Source of the DNA: Bradyrhizobium sp. AZCC 1693 | GTDB taxonomy: Bacteria; Pseudomonadota; Alphaproteobacteria; Rhizobiales; Xanthobacteraceae | Length of the DNA stretch: 64,000 bases | Direction of reading: 5' to 3' | NCBI RefSeq assembly: GCF_036924745.1 | Contig: NZ_JAZHSD010000001.1 | Coordinates: 3,782,001-3,846,000, forward strand | Shown here: positions 43,116 to 52,502 of the stretch, piece by piece | How the letters are laid out: each line of letters starts with the position of its first letter | Position numbering within the stretch: position 1 is the first letter of the stretch | Position numbers and translations under genes: made by a program | The notes under the pieces: generated by a model | Databases searched by the model: none | The model's input: the letters and a program-made list of their open reading frames with translations, nothing else | What the model was told of the DNA's origin: nothing

Positions 43116-43604
43116 ATGACCGCACCCATCGCCATCATCATGGGCAGCCAGTCCGACTGGGAGACCATGCGCCACGCCGCCGAAACGCTGACGGCGCTCG
43201 GGATCGACTGCGAAAAGCGCATCGTCTCGGCCCACCGGACCCCGGACCGGTTGTTCGCCTTTGCCAAGGGCGCCAAGGCCCAGGGCTTCAAGGTCATCAT
43301 CGCCGGCGCCGGTGGCGCTGCTCATCTGCCCGGCATGGCGGCGGCGCTGACGGAACTTCCCGTGTTCGGCGTTCCCGTCGAATCCAAGGCGCTGTCGGGG
43401 GTCGATTCGCTGTACTCGATCGTGCAGATGCCGGCCGGCGTTCCCGTCGGCACGCTGGCGATCGGCAAGGCCGGCGCCATCAATGCCGCGCTGCTGGCAG
43501 CTGCCGTGCTGGCGCTGAACGACGCCGCACTGGCAACGCGATTGGCGGCCTGGCGCAAGCAGCAGACCGACGCCGTCAAGGAGCGTCCGGAGGGATCAGC
43601 GTGA
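43116..43604 (+). CDS. purE: N5-carboxyaminoimidazole ribonucleotide mutase PurE
   Basis: A 162-residue PurE. The nucleotide-binding start [12 protein letters not shown] (residues 7-18) and the later [10 protein letters not shown] with [11 protein letters not shown] are diagnostic. It converts N5-CAIR to CAIR in purine biosynthesis. It overlaps purK by 4 bp (GTGA), the usual coupled pair. Confidence 0.97.
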   Translation: MTAPIAIIMGSQSDWETMRHAAETLTALGIDCEKRIVSAHRTPDRLFAFAKGAKAQGFKVIIAGAGGAAHLPGMAAALTELPVFGVPVESKALSGVDSLYSIVQMPAGVPVGTLAIGKAGAINAALLAAAVLALNDAALATRLAAWRKQQTDAVKERPEGSA

Positions 43605-44704
43605 CGGCTTCAGGCAGGGTGAAGCTGAAGCCGGGCGACACCATCGGAATTCTCGGCGGCGGACAATTGGGCCGGATGCTTGCCATGGCCGCGGCGCGCC
43701 TTGGCCTCAAATGCCAGGTGTTTTCGCCGGACCCGGACTCGCCCGCCTTCGACGTGGTGCTGAACGCGACCTGCGCCGAATATGCCGACGTCGAGGCGCT
43801 CGAGCTGTTCGCCAACGATGTCGACGTCATCACCTATGAATTCGAGAACGTGCCAGCCGCCACCGCCATGGTGCTGGCCGCGCGCCGTCCCGTATTGCCC
43901 GCGCAGGAGATCCTGGAGACCACGCAGGACCGGCTGATCGAAAAGGACTTCATCAAGCGGCTCGGCATCGGCACCGCCGACTATGCCGACGTGTCGTCGG
44001 TGGAAACCCTGCAGAGCGCCATCGCGCGCATCGGCCTTCCCGCCGTGATCAAGACCCGCCGCTTCGGCTATGACGGCAAGGGCCAGGCGATCATCCGCGA
44101 GGGCGACGACCCCGCTCAAGTCTGGGAAGACCTCGGCACCAAATCCGCGATCCTCGAAGCCTTCATTCCGTTCGAGCGCGAGATTTCCGTGATCGCCGCG
44201 CGCTCGGCGGACGGTGAAGTCGAATGTTACGATGTCACCGAAAACGAGCACCGCGATCACATCCTGAAATTCTCCCGCGTGCCCGCCGCGATATCAGATG
44301 TGCTGGCCGCAGACGCGCGTGCCGTCGCCGAGAAGATCGCCAACGCCCTGGACTATGTCGGCGTGCTCGCGGTCGAGTTGTTCGTCGTTGCCGAAAACGG
44401 CGGACCGCATGTACTGGTCAACGAGATTGCGCCGCGGGTGCATAATTCCGGGCACTGGACGCTGGACGGCGCCTCGATCTCCCAGTTCGAGCAGCACATC
44501 AGGGCGATCGCCGGCTGGCCGCTCGGCAAGCCGGTTCGTCACGGCGAGGTCACCATGACCAACCTGATCGGCGACGATATCCTCGATTACGAGCAATGGC
44601 TGACTAGACCGGGCGCCACGGTTCACCTCTACGGCAAGGGCGCGCCGCGGCCTGGCCGCAAAATGGGCCATGTCACCGAAGTGGCCCAGGTCTTCAAGAA
44701 ATAG
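43601..44704 (+). CDS. purK: N5-carboxyaminoimidazole ribonucleotide synthase PurK
   Basis: A 367-residue ATP-grasp enzyme. It opens with the fold entry [20 protein letters not shown] (about 13-32). ATP-grasp elements include [14 protein letters not shown] and the C-terminal [14 protein letters not shown], typical of PurK. It makes N5-CAIR from AIR, bicarbonate and ATP, the substrate of PurE. The GTG start overlaps the purE stop. The downstream gene is convergent. Confidence 0.97.
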   Translation: MTASGRVKLKPGDTIGILGGGQLGRMLAMAAARLGLKCQVFSPDPDSPAFDVVLNATCAEYADVEALELFANDVDVITYEFENVPAATAMVLAARRPVLPAQEILETTQDRLIEKDFIKRLGIGTADYADVSSVETLQSAIARIGLPAVIKTRRFGYDGKGQAIIREGDDPAQVWEDLGTKSAILEAFIPFEREISVIAARSADGEVECYDVTENEHRDHILKFSRVPAAISDVLAADARAVAEKIANALDYVGVLAVELFVVAENGGPHVLVNEIAPRVHNSGHWTLDGASISQFEQHIRAIAGWPLGKPVRHGEVTMTNLIGDDILDYEQWLTRPGATVHLYGKGAPRPGRKMGHVTEVAQVFKK

Positions 44705-44729
44705 CGCGCCCGCCGGGCGTGTTTGCAGA

Positions 44730-45452
44730 TCAGGCCGTCTTCAAGCCTTCCACCACGCCGGCTGGCTCCTCGCTGAGCCAGCGATAGATCACGCCGCCGA
44801 GCGCACCGCCGATCAGCGGCGCGACCCAGAACAGCCAGAGCTGCGCCAGCGCCCAGCCGCCGACGAACAGCGCGGGCCCGGTGCTCCGCGCGGGATTCAC
44901 CGACGTGTTGGTGACGGGAATGCTGACGAGATGAATCATCACCAGCGCCAGGCCGATGGCGAGCGGCGCAAAGCCCGCGGGCGCCTTGCCGTGGGTGGCG
45001 CCCATGATGATGAACAGGAACATCATGGTCATCACCACCTCGGTGATGAAACAGACCATCATGTTGTACTGCCCGGGCGAATGCGCGTCATAGCCATTGG
45101 AGGCAAAGCCCTTGGCGAGATCGAAGCCGGGCGCGCCGCTTGCGATCACATAGAGCAACGCCGCGGCCGCGATAGCCCCGATCACCTGCGCGATCACGTA
45201 AGGAACGATCTGCTGCGCCGGAAACCGTCCGCCGGCCGCGAGGCCGATCGTGACGGCGGGATTGAGATGGCAGCCCGAGATGTGGCCGATGGCATAGGCC
45301 ATGGTGACGACGCTCAGACCGAACGCCAGGGATACGCCGACCAGGCCAATTCCGACCTGTGGGAAGCCGGCGGCGATGACCGCGCTGCCGCATCCCGCAA
45401 AAGTGAGCCAAAACGTGCCGATCGCTTCAGCGGTATATTTTTTGGTGTTCAT
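44730..45452 (-). CDS. aqpZ: Aquaporin Z
   Basis: A 240-residue MIP channel with six membrane helices and both pore NPA motifs, HLNPAVT and SVNPARS. The histidine and arginine next to the motifs fit a water-selective filter (AqpZ) rather than a glycerol facilitator. The ATG ([10 protein letters not shown]) is preceded by GGGAGGCG, so it is preferred to the ATG 15 bp upstream. Confidence 0.93.
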   Translation of the reverse strand: MNTKKYTAEAIGTFWLTFAGCGSAVIAAGFPQVGIGLVGVSLAFGLSVVTMAYAIGHISGCHLNPAVTIGLAAGGRFPAQQIVPYVIAQVIGAIAAAALLYVIASGAPGFDLAKGFASNGYDAHSPGQYNMMVCFITEVVMTMMFLFIIMGATHGKAPAGFAPLAIGLALVMIHLVSIPVTNTSVNPARSTGPALFVGGWALAQLWLFWVAPLIGGALGGVIYRWLSEEPAGVVEGLKTA

Positions 45453-45703
45453 ACTCGCCTCCCGCATGTTTAGGTTGCAGGATGCTAGGGAGCGTCCGTG
45501 AAGGGCTCGTTATTTGAAGAAACCGGGGTACGCCGGCCGAATCCGCCGATATTAGTGGGTTTCCTGGGCCGGAAACTGCCTTCCCAGGTGGACAATAGCG
45601 GTTTTGTCTGCTACATGCCCGCGCTCAGGGTTGAGGGCCAGGCCTTTTGCCGGCCCTTCACTTTACCAGAATTCCTATCCGATCAATTGAAAGAGGATGC
45701 CGC

Positions 45704-46009
45704 GTGCAGGTTCTCGTCCGCGATAACAATGTCGATCAAGCCCTCAAGGCGCTGAAGAAGAAGATGCAGCGCGAGGGTATCTTCCGCGAGATGAAGCTCC
45801 GCGGGCACTACGAAAAGCCCTCCGAGAAGAAGGCCCGTGAAAAGGCCGAAGCCGTGCGCCGCGCGCGCAAGCTGGCCCGCAAGAAGCTGCAGCGCGAAGG
45901 CCTGCTGCCGATGAAGCCGAAGCCAGTGTTCGGCGCAGGTCCCGGTGGCGACCGTGGTGGCGCTGGCGGCCGTGGCGGCCCGGGCGCAGGTCCGCGCGGA
46001 CCGCGCTGA
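45704..46009 (+). CDS. rpsU: Ribosomal protein bS21 with C-terminal Gly-rich tail
   Basis: A 101-residue bS21 starting [18 protein letters not shown] from a GTG, with AAGAGG before it. The core (about 1-70) is the usual helical, arginine-rich protein of the 30S subunit. The last 30 residues add a glycine/arginine tail ([12 protein letters not shown]) not found in the E. coli protein but familiar in rhizobia. A strong terminator follows. Confidence 0.95.
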   Translation: MQVLVRDNNVDQALKALKKKMQREGIFREMKLRGHYEKPSEKKAREKAEAVRRARKLARKKLQREGLLPMKPKPVFGAGPGGDRGGAGGRGGPGAGPRGPR

Positions 46010-46031
46010 GCATCCACAGAAATTTGAATTG

Positions 46032-46060
46032 AAAAACGCGGGCTTCTGGCCCGCGTTTTT
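46032..46060 (+). terminator. Rho-independent terminator after rpsU
   Basis: Arms AAAAACGCGGGC / GCCCGCGTTTTT around TTCTG, followed by further T residues. It lies 22 bp past the rpsU stop. Confidence 0.95.
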
Positions 46061-46198
46061 TTGTTTTCGCCATCGCAGATCCCGCAGGATCGAATAAGCG
46101 GCGCTGGGCGCGCATGGCGCAATCGATCGCTCGAATCTCCTTCGCCGGCCGTTGCGGCCATTTTTGACGTATGCATTTTGCAGTCCGTCGGGTTACCT

Positions 46199-46870
46199 AT
46201 GCCGTATTCGAACGCGAGAGTATTCCGCTGCATGGCCGGTAACGATTGCAATGCCTTCCCCCGCGCCTCACGCTTCACGGCCGTACCTGTCGCGCTGCTC
46301 GCAATCGCGCTCCCGCTCAGCGGCTGTTCGTTCGACCTGGGATCATGGGGGGCGGACAAGGAGAAGCCGCAGGCCGCCGAGCAGAAACCGACCGGCACGA
46401 TCAGCGGACAAAGCGTCAGCGACGCACAGGGCTACGCTGCGCGCGGCCAGGCGCTTGCCAAATCCGGCAAGACCGAAGAAGCGCTGGCGGAATTCGACCG
46501 CGCGCTCGTACTCGATCCCTACAACGTCCCGGCCCTGTACGGCCGCGGCCTGATCTATCAGGCCGACAAGCAGCATGAGCAGGCGATCGCGGATTTCACC
46601 GCGGCCAATGGCCTGACGCCGCAACGGGTCGAGCCGCTGCTGGCGCGTGCAACCAGCTACCTCGCCATCGACAAGGCAAAGGAAGCCGCTTCCGATCTCG
46701 ACGAGGCGGTGCAGGCCGATCCCAACAGTGCGCAAGCCTGGTCGGCTCGCGGCGTCACCTATGAACGTCTGGGCGACAAGTCCAAGGCGTTTACCTCCTA
46801 CGGCCGTGCGCTCGCGCTCCGCCCCAAGGACGAAGCCGCGCGAAGCGGCCTCGCGCGCACCGGCGGCTAG
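46199..46870 (+). CDS. TPR-containing lipoprotein
   Basis: A 223-residue exported protein. The N-terminal signal ends in a lipobox, LPLSGC, so it should be lipid-anchored. Three TPR units follow at about residues 75-215 (AKSGKTEEALAEFDRALVLDP, AITADFTAANGLTP-like, and SKAFTSYGRALALRP). An ATG at 46232 (MAGNDC...) is an equally good start and gives a shorter signal. It resembles TPR lipoproteins of assembly or secretion systems; partner unknown. Confidence 0.8.
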   Translation: MPYSNARVFRCMAGNDCNAFPRASRFTAVPVALLAIALPLSGCSFDLGSWGADKEKPQAAEQKPTGTISGQSVSDAQGYAARGQALAKSGKTEEALAEFDRALVLDPYNVPALYGRGLIYQADKQHEQAIADFTAANGLTPQRVEPLLARATSYLAIDKAKEAASDLDEAVQADPNSAQAWSARGVTYERLGDKSKAFTSYGRALALRPKDEAARSGLARTGG

Positions 46871-46987
46871 AGCCTTCCCAGCCTTGATGGAATCGGAGTC
46901 TGACCGGAGCTTTGCCTGAGGCGCTTTCTTAGCGCCACGCGAAAGCCCCCCGGATCAAGGCCAAGGGCATGGTTCGCACGAAGACGA

Positions 46988-48250
46988 CTATTTCGGCAGC
47001 ACCGCGTGGAAGAGCGACTTGGCGGTCGACAACGCGTCCTCGGCAGCCGCCGTGGCGCGCTCGCGCACGGAAGGTTCGGCCATTTCGGCACGCAGATCGA
47101 GCGGGCGCGAGACCGGAATATCGGCGGGCGGGGTTGGCCGGTTCGGGTTGCTGGCCTCGGCATAAGGCGGCCGCGCCTGCGACGAAGCCTGACCATAGGG
47201 TTCGCCTGCCGGCTGACCCGACACCATGATCGGCGGCGGCAGCGGACGAAGCGCAGGCGCATTCACGGCGGCAGGCGCATTCGCGACCACGGGCGCATTC
47301 GCGACCACGGGCGCATTCGCGACCACGGGCGCATTCGCGACCACGGGCGCATTCGCGACCACGGGCGCATTCGCGACCACGGGCGCGTTCGCGACCACGG
47401 GCGCGTTCGCGACCACGGGCGCATTCGCAACCCTCGGCGCCTCGGGAGCACGGACCGTCGTCTCGGCGGCGCGCGGAGTAGCTTCACCGTTGACGCGCAG
47501 GCGCTCGATCGCGGCGCGCGCCAGATCGTTGGCGTCGCGCCGTTCTTCCGGCGCAACCGCTGTCTCGACCGGGGCGGCCGGCGCAGCAGCCGCCGCAACC
47601 GGAGCCGCCGAGGGATTCACGGCTATGGGCGACGGCAGCACGACCCTGATCTTTTCCTTTTCGCGCGGCGCCGCTGCATGGCGGCGCTGGTCGGCCGCCT
47701 CGGCCGGGCTTTCCGCCGATTTGACGTCGGACTTGGCATCCGAGGATTTGGTATCGGAGGACTTGGTATCGGAGGACTTGGTATCGGAGGATTTGGCATC
47801 AGCAGACTTGGCATCAGCAGACTTGGCATCAGCAGACTTGGCATCAGCGGACTTGGCATCAGCGGACTTGGCATCAGCGGACTTGGTATCGGGTTTGGCG
47901 TCAGCCTTCGCTTCGGTTTTCTCCTGAGCCTTTTCGACCACCGCTGGCCGTTCGGTAGCGGTCTTCTCCATGATGGATTTCTCGGAGATTCCCCTCGCCT
48001 TGACGCCGGCGGCCGGGAGATTGCTGACACCGGCAGTGGTGTCGGCCGACTTGGTGTCCGTCGCCGACTTGGCATCGGATTTGGCTTCAGCCTTGCCTTC
48101 CCCCTTGGGGCTGGCAGCCGACACCGCAGCGGCAGGCGCGTCCGCGCTGGGCTTGGTCACGATGTAGTGGTTGACGATGTACGCCCCGATGACGGTCGCA
48201 GCCACCGAGGGAAAGATGTCGACGGCGAATTTCTTCAGGTAATTCAGCAT
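46988..48250 (-). CDS. Membrane-anchored Ala/Pro/Lys-rich tandem-repeat protein
   Basis: A 420-residue protein starting MLNYLKKFAVDIFPS, with one membrane segment at about 10-30 (VAATVIGAYIVNHYIV). The rest is low-complexity and probably disordered. It has a lysine/aspartate/alanine-rich block of ten five-residue repeats (SADAK/SSDTK types) and then nine VANAPV-type repeats. Both are encoded by tandem DNA repeats of 15 and 18 bp. The C-terminus (LRAEMAEPSVRERA...) is amphipathic. A GGGGAG site supports the start. It may be a cell-envelope linker; function unknown. Confidence 0.78.
   Translation of the reverse strand: MLNYLKKFAVDIFPSVAATVIGAYIVNHYIVTKPSADAPAAAVSAASPKGEGKAEAKSDAKSATDTKSADTTAGVSNLPAAGVKARGISEKSIMEKTATERPAVVEKAQEKTEAKADAKPDTKSADAKSADAKSADAKSADAKSADAKSADAKSSDTKSSDTKSSDTKSSDAKSDVKSAESPAEAADQRRHAAAPREKEKIRVVLPSPIAVNPSAAPVAAAAAPAAPVETAVAPEERRDANDLARAAIERLRVNGEATPRAAETTVRAPEAPRVANAPVVANAPVVANAPVVANAPVVANAPVVANAPVVANAPVVANAPVVANAPAAVNAPALRPLPPPIMVSGQPAGEPYGQASSQARPPYAEASNPNRPTPPADIPVSRPLDLRAEMAEPSVRERATAAAEDALSTAKSLFHAVLPK
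47277..47438. repeat. 18-bp coding tandem repeat (VANAPV units)
   Basis: Eight near-identical copies of GCATTCGCGACCACGGGC, two of them with one substitution, and a ninth degenerate copy. They encode VANAPV-type repeats on the minus strand. The near identity suggests recent expansion by slippage. Confidence 0.93.
47735..47884. repeat. 15-bp coding tandem repeat (SADAK units)
   Basis: Ten 15-bp units of the type GGCATCAGCAGACTT or GGTATCGGAGGACTT. They encode SADAK, SSDTK and SSDAK on the minus strand. Two sub-types occur in blocks, as expected from successive expansions. Confidence 0.9.
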
Positions 48251-48435
48251 TCCGGCCACTCCCCGCGGTCCTTCAATTGCCGGAACTTTGAGGCACATTG
48301 AGGGATCAACTGCGACGGATCAGAGGCAATTCAGCAGTTCCCGTGCAGGCCGGGCGACGCCGGCTTGGATCGGGCTGGAAAATCGGGTTTCGTTTCCGGG
48401 AGGTTAATGCCCCGCCCCCCGCTCGGCACCCCGGG

Positions 48436-48741
48436 CTACGGTTCCACGGCGGACGGTCCGGGCTTCAGTTCGACCTCCAGAAACACGATCTCGGCTGCCG
48501 TCTCGTTGAGCACGTCGTGCTGGACGCCGGCTTTCCGGAAATAGGATTTGCCGGCCCCGAGCTGCGCCTTGGTGCGTTCGCCGTTCGGCGCGACGATGGT
48601 CATCTCGCCCGAGGTCACCGGCACGATCACGTAGTCCATCTCGTGGGTGTGATGGCCGGTAGCGCTGCCCGGCGCCAGCCGCCACTCGGTGACCCGGACT
48701 TCGGTTGTATCGACCTGAACGTCGGATTTGGCGGCAAGCAT
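48436..48741 (-). CDS. Cupin domain protein
   Basis: A 101-residue single-domain cupin. The first metal-site motif appears as GHHTHEMDYVIVPVTSGEM, with H-x-H and E, and the second as FRKAGVQHDVLNET. It lies 14 bp after the Ca2+/H+ antiporter gene on the same strand; its GGAG site overlaps the antiporter stop. The substrate is unknown. Confidence 0.87.
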   Translation of the reverse strand: MLAAKSDVQVDTTEVRVTEWRLAPGSATGHHTHEMDYVIVPVTSGEMTIVAPNGERTKAQLGAGKSYFRKAGVQHDVLNETAAEIVFLEVELKPGPSAVEP

Positions 48742-48755
48742 TCATTCTTCTCCGG

Positions 48756-49853
48756 TTACGGCACGAACACCATAAACACGAACACGGCAAACACCACCAT
48801 GTGCACCAGCCCGAACAGGATGTTGGTGCGGCCGGTGCCGAAGGTGAGCATGCTCAGGACGAACGTGAGCAGCAGCAGTACCATGCCCTGACCGTTGAGC
48901 CCGAGCACGAGTTCCTTGTCGAGCGCGTAGGTCGCCACGCCGACCGCGGGAATAGTCAGCCCGATGGTTGCCAGCGACGATCCGAGCGCGAGATTTATGC
49001 TCTTCTGCAGATCGTTGTTGCGCGCGGCTGCAATGGCGGTGACCCCCTCCGGGAGCAGGATGAGGAGCGCGACCAGCACGCCGGCGAACGCCGGTGGGGC
49101 GCCGATCATCGCGGTCACGACATCGACTACGAGCGAAAATTTCTTTGCCAGAAGCACCACGGCAAGCAGGGAGATAAGCAGCAGCGCGATGCTGAGCGCC
49201 AGCATCCGGTTCGACAGGGATGAGGTTTCGCTGGCAGCACCGGCGCCTCCCTTGATGAAATAATCACTATGCCGGATCGTCTGGGTATAAAGGAACACGC
49301 CGTAGAGCATGAGCGTGACCAGGTCCACAAAGCCAAGCTGCGCCGCCGAATAAATCGGGCCCGGCGCCGTCAGCGTGTAATTGGGCATGATCAGAGTAAT
49401 GGTCGCCAGCACGAACAGCACGCTGAGATAAAGGTTGGCGCCGGAAACCTGGAAATCCTGCTCGCGGTAGCGCAAGCCGCCAATGAAGATGCAGAGGCCG
49501 ACAAGGCCGTTGCACACGATCATCACCACCGCAAAAACGGTATCGCGCGCCAACGCCGGCTGCGGCTTGTCGCCGAGCATGATGGTGGCGATCAGCGCGA
49601 CTTCGATGATGGTGACCGCAAGCGTCAACAGCAGCGTGCCGTAGGGCTCGCCGATTCTCTCGGCAATCACCTCGGCATGATGCACGGCTGCGAACACGGT
49701 GCCGAACAGGATCGCCAGCAGCGTGGCCGCGAACAAGAACCCGCCAACTGACGGCGTAAAGGAGAGCCCAAGGCCGGTGGCCGCGGCAAACAGCAGCATT
49801 GCCAGCGCCGGGAATATCCAGGCCGATTTCGGCATTGGTCCGTGCACGCTCAT
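48756..49853 (-). CDS. chaA: Ca2+/H+ (Na+/H+) antiporter, ChaA-like
   Basis: A 365-residue polytopic membrane protein of the cation exchanger family. Two alpha-repeat motifs are visible: HHAEVIAERIGEPYGTLLL followed by IEVALIATIM, and ILLPEGVTAIAAARNNDLQ. The glutamates in these repeats form the ion path. It likely exports calcium or other cations against protons. I chose the ATG giving MSVHGPMPKS (GGGGAG site). The cupin gene follows. Confidence 0.88.
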   Translation of the reverse strand: MSVHGPMPKSAWIFPALAMLLFAAATGLGLSFTPSVGGFLFAATLLAILFGTVFAAVHHAEVIAERIGEPYGTLLLTLAVTIIEVALIATIMLGDKPQPALARDTVFAVVMIVCNGLVGLCIFIGGLRYREQDFQVSGANLYLSVLFVLATITLIMPNYTLTAPGPIYSAAQLGFVDLVTLMLYGVFLYTQTIRHSDYFIKGGAGAASETSSLSNRMLALSIALLLISLLAVVLLAKKFSLVVDVVTAMIGAPPAFAGVLVALLILLPEGVTAIAAARNNDLQKSINLALGSSLATIGLTIPAVGVATYALDKELVLGLNGQGMVLLLLTFVLSMLTFGTGRTNILFGLVHMVVFAVFVFMVFVP

Positions 49854-49908
49854 GCGGCCAACTCCCCGGTGGGTCATGGACACAAGATGCGTCCATGACG
49901 GGCAGCCA

Positions 49909-50715
49909 TCACCCCTTCGCAAGGTTGATGAAATTTCGCGCGATTTCAATCGCGCCGAAATTGTCCAGATCGTTGTGACCGCCGCGGGCAAGGCGGACAA
50001 ACCGTTTCGGCTCGTTCGCCAGCGCAAACAGCCGTTCGCCAAAGGCAACGGGTATCGTGGGATCGAGCGCGCCATGCATCACGAGCAGCGGAACCTTGAC
50101 GCGTGCGATGCGTGTGTCGGAACGGAACTGATCCCGCATCATTAGCCGCACCGGCGCGAACCAGAACGCCGACGCCGCGACATCCGCGATCGAGGTATAG
50201 GCGCTTTCCAGCACCAGCTTCCCGATCCGCTGATCTGCCGCAAGCGCCACCGCAACGCCGGTGCCGAGCGAAAAGCCCCAGACGACGATGTCGTCCGCGC
50301 GATAGCGTGCGATCGTGAAGGCATAGGCTGCCGCTGCGTCCTGCAGCAATCCGTGCTCGCTCGGTCGCCCAGTCGAGCCCGCATAGCCGCGATAGGACAA
50401 TGCGATGATCCCGGTCCCGTCGGCGATGATGCTGCGAAAGCGACCGAAGAAGCCGGCGAGATAATCGCCATTGCCATGGAAATAGAGGACGACCGGACGG
50501 CCCGATCTGGCCGGAACGTGCCAGACGATGACCTTCTCGCCATCAGCCGTAGTCAGGATATGCTCTTCGGCATCCGGAAAGCCCGCCGCTTGTGGCGCCG
50601 TGCGCGCACTCGTCGGGACCGGAAACAGAACGCCGCGCTGCGCGAAGAACAGCGCGATAAGTCCGCAGACATAACCGACTGAGACGACGATCAGCAGCCA
50701 TTTCAGTACGGTCAT
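49909..50715 (-). CDS. Alpha/beta hydrolase with N-terminal membrane anchor
   Basis: A 268-residue hydrolase of the BEM46/ABHD13-like group. One N-terminal membrane segment (about 4-25) is followed by the catalytic domain: HGNGD (oxyanion), nucleophile serine in GFSLGTG, aspartate in HGALDPTIP and histidine in RGGHNDLDNFG. Intact triad. It is likely an inner-membrane anchored esterase or peptidase. It lies between the antiporter and pntB on the same strand. Confidence 0.87.
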   Translation of the reverse strand: MTVLKWLLIVVSVGYVCGLIALFFAQRGVLFPVPTSARTAPQAAGFPDAEEHILTTADGEKVIVWHVPARSGRPVVLYFHGNGDYLAGFFGRFRSIIADGTGIIALSYRGYAGSTGRPSEHGLLQDAAAAYAFTIARYRADDIVVWGFSLGTGVAVALAADQRIGKLVLESAYTSIADVAASAFWFAPVRLMMRDQFRSDTRIARVKVPLLVMHGALDPTIPVAFGERLFALANEPKRFVRLARGGHNDLDNFGAIEIARNFINLAKG

Positions 50716-50733
50716 GAATTTCCTGCGAGCGCT

Positions 50734-52131
50734 TTACATCCCCTTGACGATGTTCTCGGTGACCTTCTTGGCGTCACCGAGCAGCATCATGGTGTTGTCG
50801 CGGTAAAACAGTGGATTATCGATTCCGGCATAGCCCGAGGCCAGCGAGCGCTTGATGAACATCACGGTGCCGGCCTTCCAGACCTGCAGCACCGGCATGC
50901 CGTAGATCGGCGAGGTCTTGTCTTCTTCCGCGGCCGGGTTGGTGACGTCATTGGCGCCAATCACGAAGGCGATGTCGGCCTGCGCAAATTCGGAATTGAT
51001 GTCCTCGAGCTCGAAGACCTCGTCATAGGGCACGTTGGCTTCCGCCAGCAGCACGTTCATGTGACCGGGCATGCGCCCCGCAACCGGGTGGATGGCGTAC
51101 TTCACCTCGACGCCTTCCTTCTTCAGCAGGTCGCCCATTTCGCGCAGCGCATGCTGGGCCTGCGCCACCGCCATGCCGTAGCCCGGTACGATGATCACCT
51201 TCTGCGCGTTCTTCATGATGAAGGCCGCGTCGTCGGCCGAGCCCAGCTTGGCAGGCTTCTGCTCGCCGCCGCCACCGCCGGCCGCGGCGGTCTCGCCGCC
51301 GAAGCCGCCGAGGATGACCGAGATGAAGGAACGGTTCATCGCGTGGCACATGATGTAGGACAGGATCGCGCCCGAGGAGCCGACCAGCGCGCCGGTGACG
51401 ATCAGCGCGGAATTGCCGAGCGTGAAGCCGATGCCGGCGGCGGCCCAGCCGGAATAGGAGTTCAGCATCGAGATCACGACCGGCATGTCGGCGCCGCCGA
51501 TCGGGATGATCATGAGCACGCCGAGCACCAGCGCGATGATGGTGATCAGCCAGAAGTCGAGCGCGCTGCCGGACCGGACCAGGCCGAAAATGAAGAACAC
51601 CAGCGCAAGCGCGAGCGCGATGTTGATGATGTGGCGGCCGGGCAGGATGATCGGCGCGCCGCTCATCCGCGCGGAAAGCTTCAGGAACGCGATCACCGAG
51701 CCGGTGAAGGTCAGCGCGCCGATGGCGACGCCGAGCGACATCTCGACCAGGCTGGAGGCGTGAATGGCGCCGGGCTTGCCGATATCGAAGGCTTCGGGCG
51801 CATAGAAGGCGCCGGCGGCGACCAGCACCGCGGCCATGCCGACCAGCGAGTGGAAGGCCGCGACCAGTTCCGGCATCGAGGTCATCGGCACGCGGCGCGC
51901 GATGACGGCGCCAATGCTGCCGCCGATGGCGATGCCGAGGATAACCAGCACCCAAGCGACACCGTCCGCCGGCGGATGACTGGCAAGCGTGGTCCCGACC
52001 GCGATCGCCATGCCGATCATGCCGAACAGATTGCCCTGGCGGGACGATGCCGGGCTCGACAGCCCGCGCAGCGACAGGATGAACAGCACACCTGCCACGA
52101 GATACAGAATTGCAGCCAGATTGGCGTTCAT
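50734..52131 (-). CDS. pntB: NAD(P) transhydrogenase subunit beta
   Basis: A 465-residue PntB: nine or so membrane helices in the first 270 residues, then the NADP-binding domain with IVPGYGMAVAQAQHALREM. The family motif GANDVTNPAA is present. Together with the two alpha parts it couples proton flow to NADPH formation. It is the third pnt gene on the minus strand, 42 bp after pntA2. Confidence 0.96.
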   Translation of the reverse strand: MNANLAAILYLVAGVLFILSLRGLSSPASSRQGNLFGMIGMAIAVGTTLASHPPADGVAWVLVILGIAIGGSIGAVIARRVPMTSMPELVAAFHSLVGMAAVLVAAGAFYAPEAFDIGKPGAIHASSLVEMSLGVAIGALTFTGSVIAFLKLSARMSGAPIILPGRHIINIALALALVFFIFGLVRSGSALDFWLITIIALVLGVLMIIPIGGADMPVVISMLNSYSGWAAAGIGFTLGNSALIVTGALVGSSGAILSYIMCHAMNRSFISVILGGFGGETAAAGGGGGEQKPAKLGSADDAAFIMKNAQKVIIVPGYGMAVAQAQHALREMGDLLKKEGVEVKYAIHPVAGRMPGHMNVLLAEANVPYDEVFELEDINSEFAQADIAFVIGANDVTNPAAEEDKTSPIYGMPVLQVWKAGTVMFIKRSLASGYAGIDNPLFYRDNTMMLLGDAKKVTENIVKGM

Positions 52132-52173
52132 CTCAGGTCCCCTTTGTCTTCGTCACCCCGAGGTGCACGCCGC

Positions 52174-52491
52174 TCACTTGGCTTTCTTCTTGTACATCGC
52201 CAGCATGCGCTGGGTGACAAGGAAGCCGCCGAAGATGTTCACACAGGCGAAGATCAGCGCGATGAAGCCGAAGCCGCGCGCCCAACCGCTGCCGCTTGAG
52301 ATCATGGGGACGCCGACCGCGAGCAGCGCGCCGACCACGATGACCGAGGAGATCGCGTTGGTCACCGACATCAGCGGCGTATGCAACGCCGGCGTCACCG
52401 ACCACACCACGAAATAGCCGACGAAAACCGCGAGGACGAAAATCGACAACCGGAATACGAAGGGATCGACGGCTTGAGCGACATGCTCCAT
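52174..52491 (-). CDS. pntA2: NAD(P) transhydrogenase subunit alpha part 2
   Basis: A 105-residue membrane protein with three helices. It begins [18 protein letters not shown] with an AAGGAGAG site. The [20 protein letters not shown] segment is typical of the split transhydrogenase alpha C-terminal part. It sits between pntA1 and pntB, as in other alphaproteobacteria. Confidence 0.95.
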   Translation of the reverse strand: MEHVAQAVDPFVFRLSIFVLAVFVGYFVVWSVTPALHTPLMSVTNAISSVIVVGALLAVGVPMISSGSGWARGFGFIALIFACVNIFGGFLVTQRMLAMYKKKAK

Positions 52492-52502
52492 GGCTTCTCT
52501 CC

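Noticed and set aside
47277..47438. Regular 18-bp repeats resembling a CRISPR array
   Set aside because: There are no spacers, the period is a multiple of three, and the repeats encode VANAPV units in frame.
47006..48301. 431-codon plus-strand frame with repeated 'GRIRDH' units
   Set aside because: It is antisense to the tandem-repeat protein; the minus frame has a start with ribosome-binding site and a membrane anchor.
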